DNA of 24,093 bases from contig CAJUJC010000018.1 of the NCBI GenBank assembly GCA_910586805.1, positions 428 to 24,520 on the forward strand. Reading direction: 5' to 3'. Both the position numbers and the translations under genes were made by a program. Below the pieces are notes generated by a model, which was not told the DNA's origin, did no database searches, and saw only the letters and a program-made list of their open reading frames with translations. The DNA comes from an uncultured Erysipelotrichales bacterium. Its GTDB lineage: Bacteria; Bacillota_I; Bacilli_A; Erysipelotrichales; Coprobacillaceae. This document shows positions 1 to 6,163 of the stretch, piece by piece; positions within the stretch are counted from its first letter, which is position 1, and the number at the start of each line of letters is the position of its first letter.

Positions 1-2
1 AA

Positions 3-80
3 GGTAGTTCAGTTGATTTTTTAACAATGTCTGAAACATTGTTTGCTTGGTCAAAGAAATGGGTTTCTGAAAATAGTTAA
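3..80 (+). CDS. C-terminal tail of a gene cut by the window edge
   Basis: A reading frame open from the first bases ends at TAA (78-80). It gives about 25 residues, including FLTMSETLFAW and a basic, aromatic end (KKWVSENS). The composition looks like a real C-terminus rather than random AT-rich sequence, but the fragment is too short to name a family. It is incomplete at the 5' end. Confidence 0.45.
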   Translation, partial: GSSVDFLTMSETLFAWSKKWVSENS

Positions 81-338
81 GACAATTATAATTGTAAGGA
101 TAAAAGATAAAATATGAATGAATATATCTATGTTAATTTAAATTAAAAGCCTTAATTAAAAAAATAAAGTGTTATTTGGTTTTATAAGAAATTGGAGGGT
201 ATGTTCTACAAGGAGCGTACCTTAAAAGTATAATAGCTTATATAAGTGATAAAACGAAATGAAATTAATATCTTTGTTTGAATAGAAAATATTAATGAAA
301 AAGAGTTATAATGTGTTATTTTGAGAGGTATTTATAAT
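81..338. other. AT-rich intergenic stretch with palindromes and a likely -10 box
   Basis: No convincing gene lies here. A perfect 14-bp palindrome (acaattataattgt, 82-95) follows the upstream stop directly, and a second AT-only one (ttaatttaaattaa) lies at 133-146. A hairpin GGTATG/CGTACC (198-203 with 216-221, one G-U) has no U-run. TATAAT boxes at 229-234 and 307-312 are possible -10 elements for the next gene. The second is 10 nt from its GAGAGG ribosome binding site; no clear -35 was seen. Confidence 0.35.
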
Positions 339-758
339 ATGAAATTAATCGATTATACAGGACAGTTAAATAATCATAATGAATATTTAAAAGTTATTAA
401 ACAATTAGAGAAAAAATGTAAAAATATTGAATATGTTTTAGTGGATGAGGGTGAAACAAAATTTATAGATCAATTTAAGAATTTTATTATATCATCAAGA
501 TATAAAAATAAATGGTGGGGAACAAAGTCAAGTAAAAAAAATAAGATATATATAATAAAATCTTCAAAAGAAATTTTTAATTATTTAAAACAATTTGAGA
601 CTTTTTGTAAATATATTACTTTAAATAATGGTGATATAGTAGAAGAAACACAGTTTGGAATAAATGATATTGCATTTTTTGATGATAAGGAAATGCCATT
701 ATTATTTACAACAACACATGAAGGATATATAACAATAAGAGATGATTTATTGAAATGA
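339..758 (+). CDS. Conserved-looking hypothetical protein, 139 aa
   Basis: I do not recognise this family. The start is set at ATG 339 because GAGAGG (323-328) lies 10 nt upstream; an in-frame TTG at 321 would include the ribosome binding site in the coding sequence. The product is soluble and mixed alpha/beta, with no signal peptide or membrane segment. Striking parts are a Trp-rich segment (KWWGTKSSKKN, about residues 49-59) and a C-terminal stretch with FDDKEMPLLFTTTHEGYI. The codon use and AT content match the neighbours. It is probably a stand-alone cytosolic protein, separated from the next gene by about 50 nt and possibly co-transcribed with it. The function is unknown. Confidence 0.7.
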   Translation: MKLIDYTGQLNNHNEYLKVIKQLEKKCKNIEYVLVDEGETKFIDQFKNFIISSRYKNKWWGTKSSKKNKIYIIKSSKEIFNYLKQFETFCKYITLNNGDIVEETQFGINDIAFFDDKEMPLLFTTTHEGYITIRDDLLK

Positions 759-809
759 GTAGAGGTATTTCATTAAATTATAAAAATATAATGAAGGGAG
801 GAAAGAAAT

Positions 810-1157
810 ATGCCATTTACAGAGATATGTATTTATCAAGTAAAGCCACAAAAAGTTGAAGAATTTGAAACATTAATGAGAGAAGTTAAAGAATTTTTAG
901 AAAGACAAGAAGGAGTTCTTTTATTTCGATTTATGAAAAGAGGACATCATATAGATATGAAACAAATTAAAGAAGGTTTGCCTCCACTTCAAATAACTCG
1001 TATTGTAAAAAGTGTTAAATATGTACTATATTGGGAATTTGATACAAAAGAAAATTATGGAGTAGCACAAAAAAATCTTTATAATAGTTATTGGAAAACT
1101 ATTGAAAGGTGTTTAATAGTTCCGCATGATAAATACTTAGCGGAAAGATTATTTTGA
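810..1157 (+). CDS. ABM-like dimeric alpha/beta-barrel protein
   Basis: This 115-aa protein starts at ATG 810 after a strong GGGAGG. The N-terminal pattern (TEICIYQVKPQKVEEFETLMREVKEF) is a beta strand, a loop and a helix with the spacing typical of the antibiotic-biosynthesis-monooxygenase/ferredoxin-like barrel superfamily. A second strand pair (YVLYWEFDTKENY) and a final helix follow. Such proteins form dimers and act as small monooxygenases, isomerases or ligand sensors. No cofactor-binding residues can be assigned here, so the reaction is unknown. It lies 40 nt upstream of another barrel of the same fold class (YciI-like), with no visible terminator between them, so the two are probably one transcript. 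The fold assignment is from pattern recognition only. Confidence 0.65.
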   Translation: MPFTEICIYQVKPQKVEEFETLMREVKEFLERQEGVLLFRFMKRGHHIDMKQIKEGLPPLQITRIVKSVKYVLYWEFDTKENYGVAQKNLYNSYWKTIERCLIVPHDKYLAERLF

Positions 1158-1197
1158 TAAAATAAGTATATTGAAGGTTTGAAAAGGAGAATATAAA

Positions 1198-1497
1198 ATG
1201 GAAAAGTTAATGTACATGATGATGATTGAAAAGAGTAAGAGCTATAATAAAGTAACAAAAAAGATAATTACAGAACATGTTGAAAATATAAGAAGATTAG
1301 ATGATGAAGGGAAATTAGAAATTTGTGGAGTCTTTAAAGGTTTTCCAGGTATGGCAGGAATGTATATTTTAAAAACAAAAAGTCGTGAAGAAGCTGAGGA
1401 ACTTTGTAAGATGGAACCATTAGTTATTGGAGGATATGCAACATATAAATTAGTAACTTTACAAATTGCTGATCGTGAAAATAATTATCTATTATAA
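1198..1497 (+). CDS. YciI-like dimeric alpha/beta-barrel protein
   Basis: This 99-aa protein begins at ATG 1198 behind AAAGGAG. The central segment EHVENIRRLDDEGKLEICG, followed by a Gly-rich turn (FPGMAGMYI) and a helix with KSREEAEELCKMEPL, matches the layout of the YciI-related family. That family has a ferredoxin-like fold with an active-site His-Asp region, and here His27 and Asp34/35 are candidates. Family members are small soluble dimers of mostly unknown substrate. Together with the preceding ABM-like gene it forms a pair of small barrels. No signal peptide or membrane segment is present. Downstream there are about 215 nt of AT-rich DNA without a clear terminator. Confidence 0.7.
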   Translation: MEKLMYMMMIEKSKSYNKVTKKIITEHVENIRRLDDEGKLEICGVFKGFPGMAGMYILKTKSREEAEELCKMEPLVIGGYATYKLVTLQIADRENNYLL

Positions 1498-1714
1498 AGA
1501 AAATAATTAAGTTATATTGGTAACATATTAAAATTTATAAGAGAAAATATTAAAAAAAGAGTGATAATAGCATAACTTATATATTTTTATATTGTAACTA
1601 TAATGAATTTGTTGGATAATAGTATTAATATAAACATATTTTTATATTTATTATTTATTCAAATAAATAAGAATAAAAAAGTAACTGAAATTGAATTATA
1701 AAAGGAGAAAGTTT

Positions 1715-2071
1715 ATGGCAAGAGTATTAAAAAATAAAGAGTTAATTAATACAAGATTAGCAGCAAATTATGGAGGATGGACTTATTGTGATCAATGTGA
1801 TGAAAATATAGGATATTTATGTTATTCAACTTATGATAAGTTAGAATTAAATTATAAATGTCAGTGTGGTAGCCATGGAAGTGTATGTATAGAGTTTGAT
1901 GATAGTCAAGAGGGTAAAGAATGTGATGATGAATTAATTATTATAAAAAATAGATTATGTTGTCCAAAAGATAATGAACCTTTAATAACTGTATTAGAGA
2001 AAAAACTTATTAGTTATGAGATGAAAATTACATGTAAGTCTTGTGGAAGTATTTATAAAAAAGGAAAATAA
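1715..2071 (+). CDS. Cys-rich zinc-ribbon-like hypothetical protein, 118 aa
   Basis: ATG 1715 is preferred because AAAGGAG (1701-1707) lies 7 nt upstream; an in-frame TTG at 1691 lies before that site. The product contains about eleven cysteines, many in CxxC or CxC pairs: YCDQC near residue 25, CQCG near 48, CC near 86 and CKSCG near 111. This is the pattern of two or more zinc ribbons. No catalytic motif is visible, so a structural or nucleic-acid/protein-binding role is only a guess. The protein is soluble and acidic in the middle (DDSQEGKECDDE). It stands alone between two AT-rich gaps of 217 and 94 nt. I do not recognise the family by name. Confidence 0.65.
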   Translation: MARVLKNKELINTRLAANYGGWTYCDQCDENIGYLCYSTYDKLELNYKCQCGSHGSVCIEFDDSQEGKECDDELIIIKNRLCCPKDNEPLITVLEKKLISYEMKITCKSCGSIYKKGK

Positions 2072-2114
2072 AAAAATCATAACAAAATTAAAATTGAAAA
2101 TCCCATGTGAATGG

Positions 2115-2134
2115 ATATATAAATATTTATATAT
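2115..2134. repeat. 20-bp perfect palindrome upstream of the DUF3788 gene
   Basis: The 20 bases from 2115 to 2134 equal their own reverse complement and consist only of A and T. They lie 32 nt before the start codon at 2166. They could be an operator or extrude as a cruciform, but in DNA this AT-rich a chance palindrome is plausible. Confidence 0.35.
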
Positions 2135-2165
2135 AGTCAATAGGGATGAATATAGGGAGGCTGTC

Positions 2166-2579
2166 ATGATTGATATAATACCTAGTGTAGAAGATATGAA
2201 AATTTTGGTTGGAGAATCACTATATGATATTTGGAATCAATTAGAGGTTTTAATTGAGGAAAAATATGATATGGATTGTTCATGGAATAAAGGCGGTAAA
2301 GCATGGAAATATGAATATAAATATCGTCGTGGTAGCAAAACGTTATGTGCATTATATGCAAGAGAAAATTGTATAGGATTTATGATTATCTTAGGAAAAA
2401 ATGAAAGGATAAAATTTGAAAAAGATAGAGATTGTTATTCAAAAGAGGTTCAAAAAATCTATGATGAAACTCAAACTTATCATGATGGAAAGTGGCTTAT
2501 GTTTGAACCGATGGATACATCTCTATTTAATGATTTTATTAAATTGTTGAGAATCAAAAGAAAACCAAATAGAAAGTAG
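2166..2579 (+). CDS. DUF3788 family protein, 137 aa
   Basis: An open frame extends upstream to 2043, but ATG 2166 is the likely start: AGGGAGG (2154-2160) lies 5 nt before it, and the upstream 41 residues look like translated spacer. The core segment WNKGGKAWKYEYKYRRG, followed by LCALYARENCIGFMIILGK and the later YHDGKW and KRKPNRK, is the pattern I associate with DUF3788. These are soluble proteins of about 140 aa of unknown function, common in gut Firmicutes and Bacteroidetes. The length is normal for the family and the protein looks complete. No operon partner is evident, and a hairpin region follows at 2604-2632. Confidence 0.75.
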   Translation: MIDIIPSVEDMKILVGESLYDIWNQLEVLIEEKYDMDCSWNKGGKAWKYEYKYRRGSKTLCALYARENCIGFMIILGKNERIKFEKDRDCYSKEVQKIYDETQTYHDGKWLMFEPMDTSLFNDFIKLLRIKRKPNRK

Positions 2580-2603
2580 TTTTTGATATACATAATTGAA
2601 TTT

Positions 2604-2632
2604 GTAAAAACAGTTGAGATGTTTTTACATCT
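2604..2632 (+). other. Two overlapping, mutually exclusive hairpins
   Basis: GTAAAAAC (2604-2611) pairs perfectly with GTTTTTAC (2621-2628). Overlapping this, AGATGT (2617-2622) pairs with ACATCT (2627-2632) around a TTTT loop. Both cannot form at once. No U-tract follows, so this is not a normal intrinsic terminator. It lies between the DUF3788 gene and the TfoX-domain gene. Confidence 0.3.
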
Positions 2633-2722
2633 TATATATAGGATAGGTTTCATTATTCATAAGAAGTTATATAAAGAAAAATAATAATCAAGATACAAAA
2701 AATAAGAAATTGAGGTAGAATT

Positions 2723-3046
2723 ATGGCATCAAGTAAAGAATATTTGCAATTTATTTTAGAACAATTATCTGAACTAGAAGAAATAACTTATAGGGCAATG
2801 ATGGGAGAATTCATTATTTATTATCGTGGTAAGATTGCTGGTGGTATATATAATGATAGATTGCTGGTTAAACCTGTAGAATCAGCTATTTCTTATATGC
2901 CAAAAGTATCTTATGCATTACCTTATAAAGGAGCAAAAGATATGTTGTTGATAGAGGAAGTTGATAATAAGGAATTTTTAAAAGGATTATTTAATGCTAT
3001 GTATGATGAATTACCAGTACCAAAACCGAAAAAGAAAAAAATTTAA
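2723..3046 (+). CDS. TfoX/Sxy N-terminal domain protein
   Basis: The 107-aa product starts at ATG 2723 behind TTGAGG. The segment ITYRAMMGEFIIYYRGKIAGGIYNDRLLVKPVESA is characteristic of the TfoX N-terminal domain, followed by a short helix and a Pro/Lys-rich tail (PVPKPKKKKI). In gamma-proteobacteria the domain is part of the Sxy/TfoX competence activator. In Firmicutes these single-domain versions are of unknown function, and a competence role should not be assumed. No C-terminal TfoX domain is present. The gene is monocistronic by spacing (about 115 nt to the next start). Confidence 0.8.
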   Translation: MASSKEYLQFILEQLSELEEITYRAMMGEFIIYYRGKIAGGIYNDRLLVKPVESAISYMPKVSYALPYKGAKDMLLIEEVDNKEFLKGLFNAMYDELPVPKPKKKKI

Positions 3047-3161
3047 GTTTCATTTTATAAAAATAACATTGATATCGTTTTTTAATTATATTTGAATATA
3101 CATTAAAGGTTTAATACACAAAATGTCGTGTTAATTTCATAAATGAAGAGGAGTGATATGG

Positions 3162-3695
3162 ATGTCAATAATGATGACATATACAGGAAAAAGAATAGAT
3201 CCATTATTTTTAAAAGTAGAAGATATATGTGATGAAGATATAGCTCATGCATTAAGTTTATTGTGTAGAGGTGGAGGACATTTAAAATACTTTTATTCAG
3301 TAGGACAACATTGCATATATTGTGCAAATGAAGCAAAGGCACGTGGATATAGTCAAAGAGTTATTCTTGCCTGTTTATTACATGATGCCAGTGAGGCTTA
3401 TATTTCTGATATTATTACACCAGTTAAACAACACTTAGATTATTATTTAGAAGTGGAAAATAAAATTATGGATATCGTTTATAAGGCCTATGGATTAAAT
3501 TCTCTTACAAAAGAAGAAAATGAATTATGGAAATTAATAGATAAAGAGATGTTAGATAATGAGTTAAATGCTATGATGAGAGGATATGAGAATCATACTC
3601 CTATTTCATTATCATCAAAACCTCATTTTAAAGAAACAAATTACAAAGATGTTGAAAAAGAATTTTTAAAGATATTGAAGGAGTTCAAAAAATGA
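3162..3695 (+). CDS. HD-domain phosphohydrolase (YfbR-like), 177 aa
   Basis: GAAGAGGAG (3145-3153) places the start at ATG 3162, though ATG 3171 or 3174 cannot be excluded. The catalytic signature of the HD superfamily is complete: His50 in SVGQH, His74-Asp75 in LLHDASEAY, and Asp128 in LIDKEML. These would bind a divalent metal pair. The spacing and the DASEAY sequence resemble YfbR-type 5'-deoxynucleotidases and phage-like HD hydrolases, so a nucleotide phosphohydrolase activity is likely but the substrate is inferred. The stop codon overlaps the ATG of the following phosphatase (ATGA at 3692-3695), so the two are translationally coupled. Together they may form a small phosphate-removal or nucleotide-cleaning pair. 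Confidence 0.85.
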   Translation: MSIMMTYTGKRIDPLFLKVEDICDEDIAHALSLLCRGGGHLKYFYSVGQHCIYCANEAKARGYSQRVILACLLHDASEAYISDIITPVKQHLDYYLEVENKIMDIVYKAYGLNSLTKEENELWKLIDKEMLDNELNAMMRGYENHTPISLSSKPHFKETNYKDVEKEFLKILKEFKK

Positions 3696-4291
3696 CAACA
3701 TTTTATTTTATAAGACATGGTGAGACATTATTTAATGTTAAAGATTTAGTACAAGGGTGGGCTGATTCACCACTTACGCAAAAAGGAAAACAACAAGCTG
3801 AGAATTTATCAAAATATATTATTAATTATCCTATTGAACATATTTATTGTTCATCAACCACTAGAGTTTATGATACAGCAAGATTAATATTTAAAAATCG
3901 CGAAATTATAAGAACTGATGCTTTAAAAGAATTTCATTTTGGAATAAAAGAAGGTGATCCTAATTCTACAATTTTTGACGGTATTGGCATTTTTGATGAC
4001 TTTGTAGATGGATTAAAAGTTGGATGGAGAGATTTTGGTGGGGAAAATAATGATGATGTTATGGGAAGATTACTGCCATTGATGGATAGATTATCTCAAA
4101 AATTTCCTCAGGGTCATATAGCGATGGTTAGTCATGGATGTACAATTGCAGCATTATGTGATTATATCAATCCTACTCAAGCAAAATGGTATAGAACTCA
4201 TCATCAAGATATTGAAAATTGTTCAATAACAATAATTGAAAAAAATAATCAACAATTTATTTTAAAAGAATATTCCTTAACTTTTAAATAA
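3692..4291 (+). CDS. Histidine phosphatase family protein (phosphoglycerate-mutase-like)
   Basis: The 199-aa protein has the RHGE signature at residues 8-11 with the phosphoacceptor His9. Arg58 (TTRVYDTA) and Glu80 (KEFHFG) sit where the branch keeps its second Arg and general acid, and the second catalytic His148 lies in VSHG. These four form the phosphate pocket of the superfamily. The family removes phosphate from small molecules such as sugar phosphates, alpha-ribazole phosphate or nucleotides; the exact substrate cannot be read from sequence. It is translated from an ATG overlapping the stop of the HD gene by 4 nt. Its last codons and stop are built into a terminator hairpin (4264-4304), so the two-gene operon ends here. 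A cobalamin riboswitch lies 0.6 kb downstream, but it controls a different transcript, so a CobC role is not supported. Confidence 0.85.
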   Translation: MTTFYFIRHGETLFNVKDLVQGWADSPLTQKGKQQAENLSKYIINYPIEHIYCSSTTRVYDTARLIFKNREIIRTDALKEFHFGIKEGDPNSTIFDGIGIFDDFVDGLKVGWRDFGGENNDDVMGRLLPLMDRLSQKFPQGHIAMVSHGCTIAALCDYINPTQAKWYRTHHQDIENCSITIIEKNNQQFILKEYSLTFK

Positions 4292-4304
4292 GAATATTCT
4301 TTTT
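4264..4304 (+). terminator. Intrinsic terminator overlapping the stop codon of the phosphatase gene
   Basis: AAAAGAATATTC (4264-4275) pairs with GAATATTCTTTT (4292-4303) around a 16-nt loop that holds the stop codon TAA (4289-4291). T residues at 4300-4304 follow the core stem. Confidence 0.65.
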
Positions 4305-4344
4305 AACTAGAAAAAAGTATGAATAGAAAAAGGAGTCTATTGTT

Positions 4345-4857
4345 ATGTTATATAAATCATATTATCATTCTCCATTAGGAAAAATAATTTTAGTCAGTGA
4401 TGAAGAAAGTCTTGTTGGCTTATGGATAGAGGGACAAAAATATTATTTAGGAAAATTAAAAGATGATTTTGTAAAAAATGATAATATAGATATTCTTGTA
4501 CAAACAAAAGAATGGTTAGATTTATACTTTAATGGCTTTAAACCTTGTTTATCATTATTAAAGTTAAATCCGCAAGGGACTTCATTTCAACAAAAAGTAT
4601 GGGAAATATTATGTGATATTCCTTATGGTCAAACAATGACTTATGGTGAAATTGCAAAAATAATTGCACAAAATGAAGGAAAATCAAGTATGTCAGCACA
4701 AGCAATTGGAGGAGCAGTAGGACACAATCCTATTTCTATTATCATTCCTTGTCATAGAGTTTTAGGTAAGGATAGATGTTTAACAGGTTATGCAGGAGGA
4801 ATTGATAAAAAGAAACAATTGCTTCAATTAGAAAAGATTATATTTAAGGAAAGTTAG
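4345..4857 (+). CDS. ogt: Methylated-DNA--[protein]-cysteine S-methyltransferase (Ogt/MGMT)
   Basis: The 170-aa product starts at ATG 4345 behind AAAGGAG. The N-terminal RNase-H-like part (about 1-75) is followed by the wing-helix alkyltransferase domain. That domain has FQQKVWEIL, IPYGQTMTYGEIA and the active-site IIIPCHRVLG with acceptor Cys136 in PCHR (135-138). It repairs O6-alkylguanine by suicide transfer of the alkyl group to the cysteine. The usual arginine finger in the ARAVG helix is replaced by glutamine (SAQAIGGAVGHNPI, residue 119), a variant I believe is common in Firmicutes. A second, shorter MGMT-fold gene lies at 10367-10669. The gene stands alone, with the riboswitch promoter starting 24 nt after its stop. 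Confidence 0.92.
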   Translation: MLYKSYYHSPLGKIILVSDEESLVGLWIEGQKYYLGKLKDDFVKNDNIDILVQTKEWLDLYFNGFKPCLSLLKLNPQGTSFQQKVWEILCDIPYGQTMTYGEIAKIIAQNEGKSSMSAQAIGGAVGHNPISIIIPCHRVLGKDRCLTGYAGGIDKKKQLLQLEKIIFKES

Positions 4858-4880
4858 CAATCTATTGTTGAAAGATAATT

Positions 4881-4909
4881 TTGACATTTTTTGTTGAAAT
4901 GTTTATACT
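4881..4909 (+). promoter_or_regulatory. Promoter of the cobalamin riboswitch operon
   Basis: A perfect -35 TTGACA (4881-4886), a 17-nt spacer and TATACT (4904-4909) predict transcription from about 4916, just before the riboswitch begins. Confidence 0.85.
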
Positions 4910-4919
4910 AGAAAGAGTA

Positions 4920-5098
4920 AAAGTGCATATCCATTTGTTGGTTGAAATATGGTTATTTCATGAAATTGGAATCAGGTGAAAGTCCTGAACTGTCGCGCAG
5001 CCGTAAAAGGGAGTTAAAGCAAAATATCACTGGGTAACTGGGAAGATGCTAAAAATGAAGAACTTAAGTCGGAATACGGGCCAACATCTTAGAATAAA
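4920..5098 (+). promoter_or_regulatory. Cobalamin (B12) riboswitch
   Basis: The conserved blocks appear in order: AATCAGGTGAAAGTCCTGAAC, then CTGTCGCGCAGCCGTAA (about 4990-5006), CACTGGGTAACTGGGAAG (about 5028-5045) and the B12 box AAGTCGGAATACGGGCCAAC (about 5066-5086). This is the adenosyl/methylcobalamin aptamer core. Cobalamin binding to such RNAs normally lowers expression of uptake genes. The aptamer fills most of the 330-nt gap before the DUF4430/ECF genes, which it evidently controls. The edges are approximate. Confidence 0.95.
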
Positions 5099-5122
5099 CT
5101 TTACGCGTTATAGAGTCGTTCT

Positions 5123-5163
5123 CATCATTTTTTATGGGACTGCTATGTCCTTTTTTATGATGG
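5123..5163 (+). terminator. Candidate riboswitch expression platform (terminator-like hairpin)
   Basis: GGGAC (5136-5140) pairs with GTCC plus a G-U (5147-5151) over a TGCTAT loop and is followed by TTTTTT (5151-5156). An outer arm CATCAT (5123-5128) matches ATGATG (5157-5162). The core stem is short, so control could instead be at translation; the AGGGAGG of the next gene starts 10 nt later. Confidence 0.5.
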
Positions 5164-5187
5164 TAACCAAATAGGGAGGATAGAAAA

Positions 5188-5607
5188 ATGAAAAAGAAGT
5201 TATTATGGTTTGTGTGTGTTGTTTTGATTATTATTGGAGGTATTGGTATTTATCAAAGTTTTCAGCCTTCAAAACAAAATGAAAATGTTTTGAATAAAGA
5301 TAATTTATTGAGAATAAAAATTGAGGGCATTGATGAAACTTTACTTGATGAATATGTTGATTTAAATAAAGAAACATCAGTCTTAGATGTATTAAAAAAT
5401 ATTACAAATGAAAATCATATTGATATTCAAATAAGTGGGAATGAGTCTTTTCAATATGTTACACAAATAGGTGAATATAAAGAAAAGATGCAAGGTGGTT
5501 ATTCTGGATGGATGTATAAAGTTAATAACGAAGAACCAACTGTAAGTGCTGATCAATACCATGTCAATAATGGTGATTATGTTCTTTGGTACTATACACA
5601 TGAGTAA
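5188..5607 (+). CDS. Membrane-anchored DUF4430 (transcobalamin-like domain) protein
   Basis: This is a 139-aa protein from ATG 5188 behind AGGGAGG. Residues 1-4 are MKKK, and about 5-23 form one hydrophobic segment (LLWFVCVVLIIIGGIGIY), a signal anchor without a clear lipobox. The outside part carries the DUF4430 pattern: an LRIKIEG strand, VLDVLKNI, then GGYSGWMYKVNNEEP and NNGDYVLWYYT at the end. DUF4430 is related to the C-terminal beta domain of the vitamin B12 carriers transcobalamin and intrinsic factor. It is directly downstream of a cobalamin riboswitch and overlaps the ECF S component gene by 8 nt. An extracellular cobalamin- or corrinoid-capturing partner for the transporter is the best inference. 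Direct B12 binding is not proven by sequence. Confidence 0.85.
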   Translation: MKKKLLWFVCVVLIIIGGIGIYQSFQPSKQNENVLNKDNLLRIKIEGIDETLLDEYVDLNKETSVLDVLKNITNENHIDIQISGNESFQYVTQIGEYKEKMQGGYSGWMYKVNNEEPTVSADQYHVNNGDYVLWYYTHE

Positions 5608-6118
5608 AATAAAAGAAATATCATTGATTGGTGTACTTGCATCAGTCAATATTGCTTCTCGTGTTGCTTTGCAATCCTTACCTAATATCAAACCAATGAC
5701 TGCTATTTTAATGATTTCAGTAATGATATTTGGACTTGCATTTGCAATCAAATTGACAATTGTTACAGTATTGGTTTCTAATTTGTTTTTAGGATTAGGA
5801 ATATGGACTTTTTTTCAAATATTTTCATGGATTGTGATTGTTTTATTAACAGATTTTATTGTAGAAATATTTAGGAAGAGAAATAAAGAACCATCATTAC
5901 TAATGATGGCATCTTTTGCGTTTGTAATGGGGTATGTATTTGGAATTGTTGTTTCACTAGAAAAACTTGTCATTGGTGGTTTTTCAATGTATTTTGTTTA
6001 TTATATGTCAGGACTTGTTTTTGATACATTACATGCATGTGGTAATTTTATGTTTTATTTCATATGTGCACCATTTTTATTAAAAATATTTGAAAATGAT
6101 AGAAAGGTTCTTTTATAA
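5600..6118 (+). CDS. ECF transporter S component, probably for cobalamin
   Basis: ATG 5600 (MSKIKEISLIGVLASVNIASR) is chosen because it overlaps the upstream stop (ATGAGTAA, 5600-5607), giving coupled translation. A longer open frame to 5546 lies inside the DUF4430 gene. The 172-aa product has five to six hydrophobic segments and the N-terminal Ala/Ser-rich first helix usual for ECF substrate-binding S components. Loops such as NIKPMTAI and the late FVYYMSGLVFDTLHACGNF segment fit the fold. S components bind a vitamin and dock onto a shared EcfA-A'-T energising module, which is not in this window (group II arrangement). The riboswitch and DUF4430 neighbour point to cobalamin or a corrinoid, analogous to CbrT. 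The family assignment is firm; the substrate is inferred. Confidence 0.85.
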   Translation: MSKIKEISLIGVLASVNIASRVALQSLPNIKPMTAILMISVMIFGLAFAIKLTIVTVLVSNLFLGLGIWTFFQIFSWIVIVLLTDFIVEIFRKRNKEPSLLMMASFAFVMGYVFGIVVSLEKLVIGGFSMYFVYYMSGLVFDTLHACGNFMFYFICAPFLLKIFENDRKVLL

Positions 6119-6131
6119 AAAGAATCTTTTT
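6103..6131 (+). terminator. Intrinsic terminator of the cobalamin uptake operon
   Basis: AAAGGTTCTTTT (6103-6114) pairs with AAAAGAATCTTT (6118-6129) with one G-U and a 3-nt loop, followed by Ts. The stop codon TAA (6116-6118) lies in the loop. Confidence 0.75.
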
Positions 6132-6133
6132 CA

Positions 6134-6142
6134 TGTTATAAT
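6134..6142 (+). promoter_or_regulatory. Extended -10 promoter (TGTTATAAT) of the UvrA-like gene
   Basis: TGTTATAAT at 6134-6142 is a perfect extended -10 with no good -35. Predicted transcription starts near 6149, only a base or so before the GGAGG (6150-6154) that serves ATG 6164, so the leader would be about 15 nt. Confidence 0.6.
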
Positions 6143-6163
6143 GGCAAATGGAGGAAGAGATAT

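Noticed and set aside
201..233. Ten-codon ORF (MFYKERTLKV) after GGAGGG
   Set aside because: The ribosome binding site is only about 1-3 nt from the ATG and the ORF lies over a hairpin in AT-rich spacer. No sign that it is a gene.
1651..1670. Hairpin TTATTTAT/ATAAATAA in the gap before the zinc-ribbon gene
   Set aside because: AT-only stem without a following T-run; expected by chance at this base composition. The 217-nt gap otherwise shows only a possible TATAAT at 1599-1604.
2043..2165. N-terminal extension of the DUF3788 frame
   Set aside because: It overlaps the preceding gene and precedes the strong AGGGAGG at 2154-2160; its 41 residues look like translated spacer.
2723..3046. TfoX-domain protein and prepilin peptidase as a competence locus
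   Set aside because: They are 11 kb apart, and single TfoX N-domains in Firmicutes are not known competence regulators.
3103..3342. Minus-strand frame over the HD gene, and similar antisense frames elsewhere (5392-5751, 14837-15349, 17316-17561, 22676-22882)
   Set aside because: They lie antisense to well-supported genes or the T-box, have no ribosome binding site and low-complexity composition.
3692..4291. Histidine phosphatase as CobC of a cobalamin pathway, because a B12 riboswitch lies nearby
   Set aside because: A terminator (4264-4304), the separate ogt gene and a new promoter (4881-4909) lie between them, and there are no other cobalamin synthesis genes.
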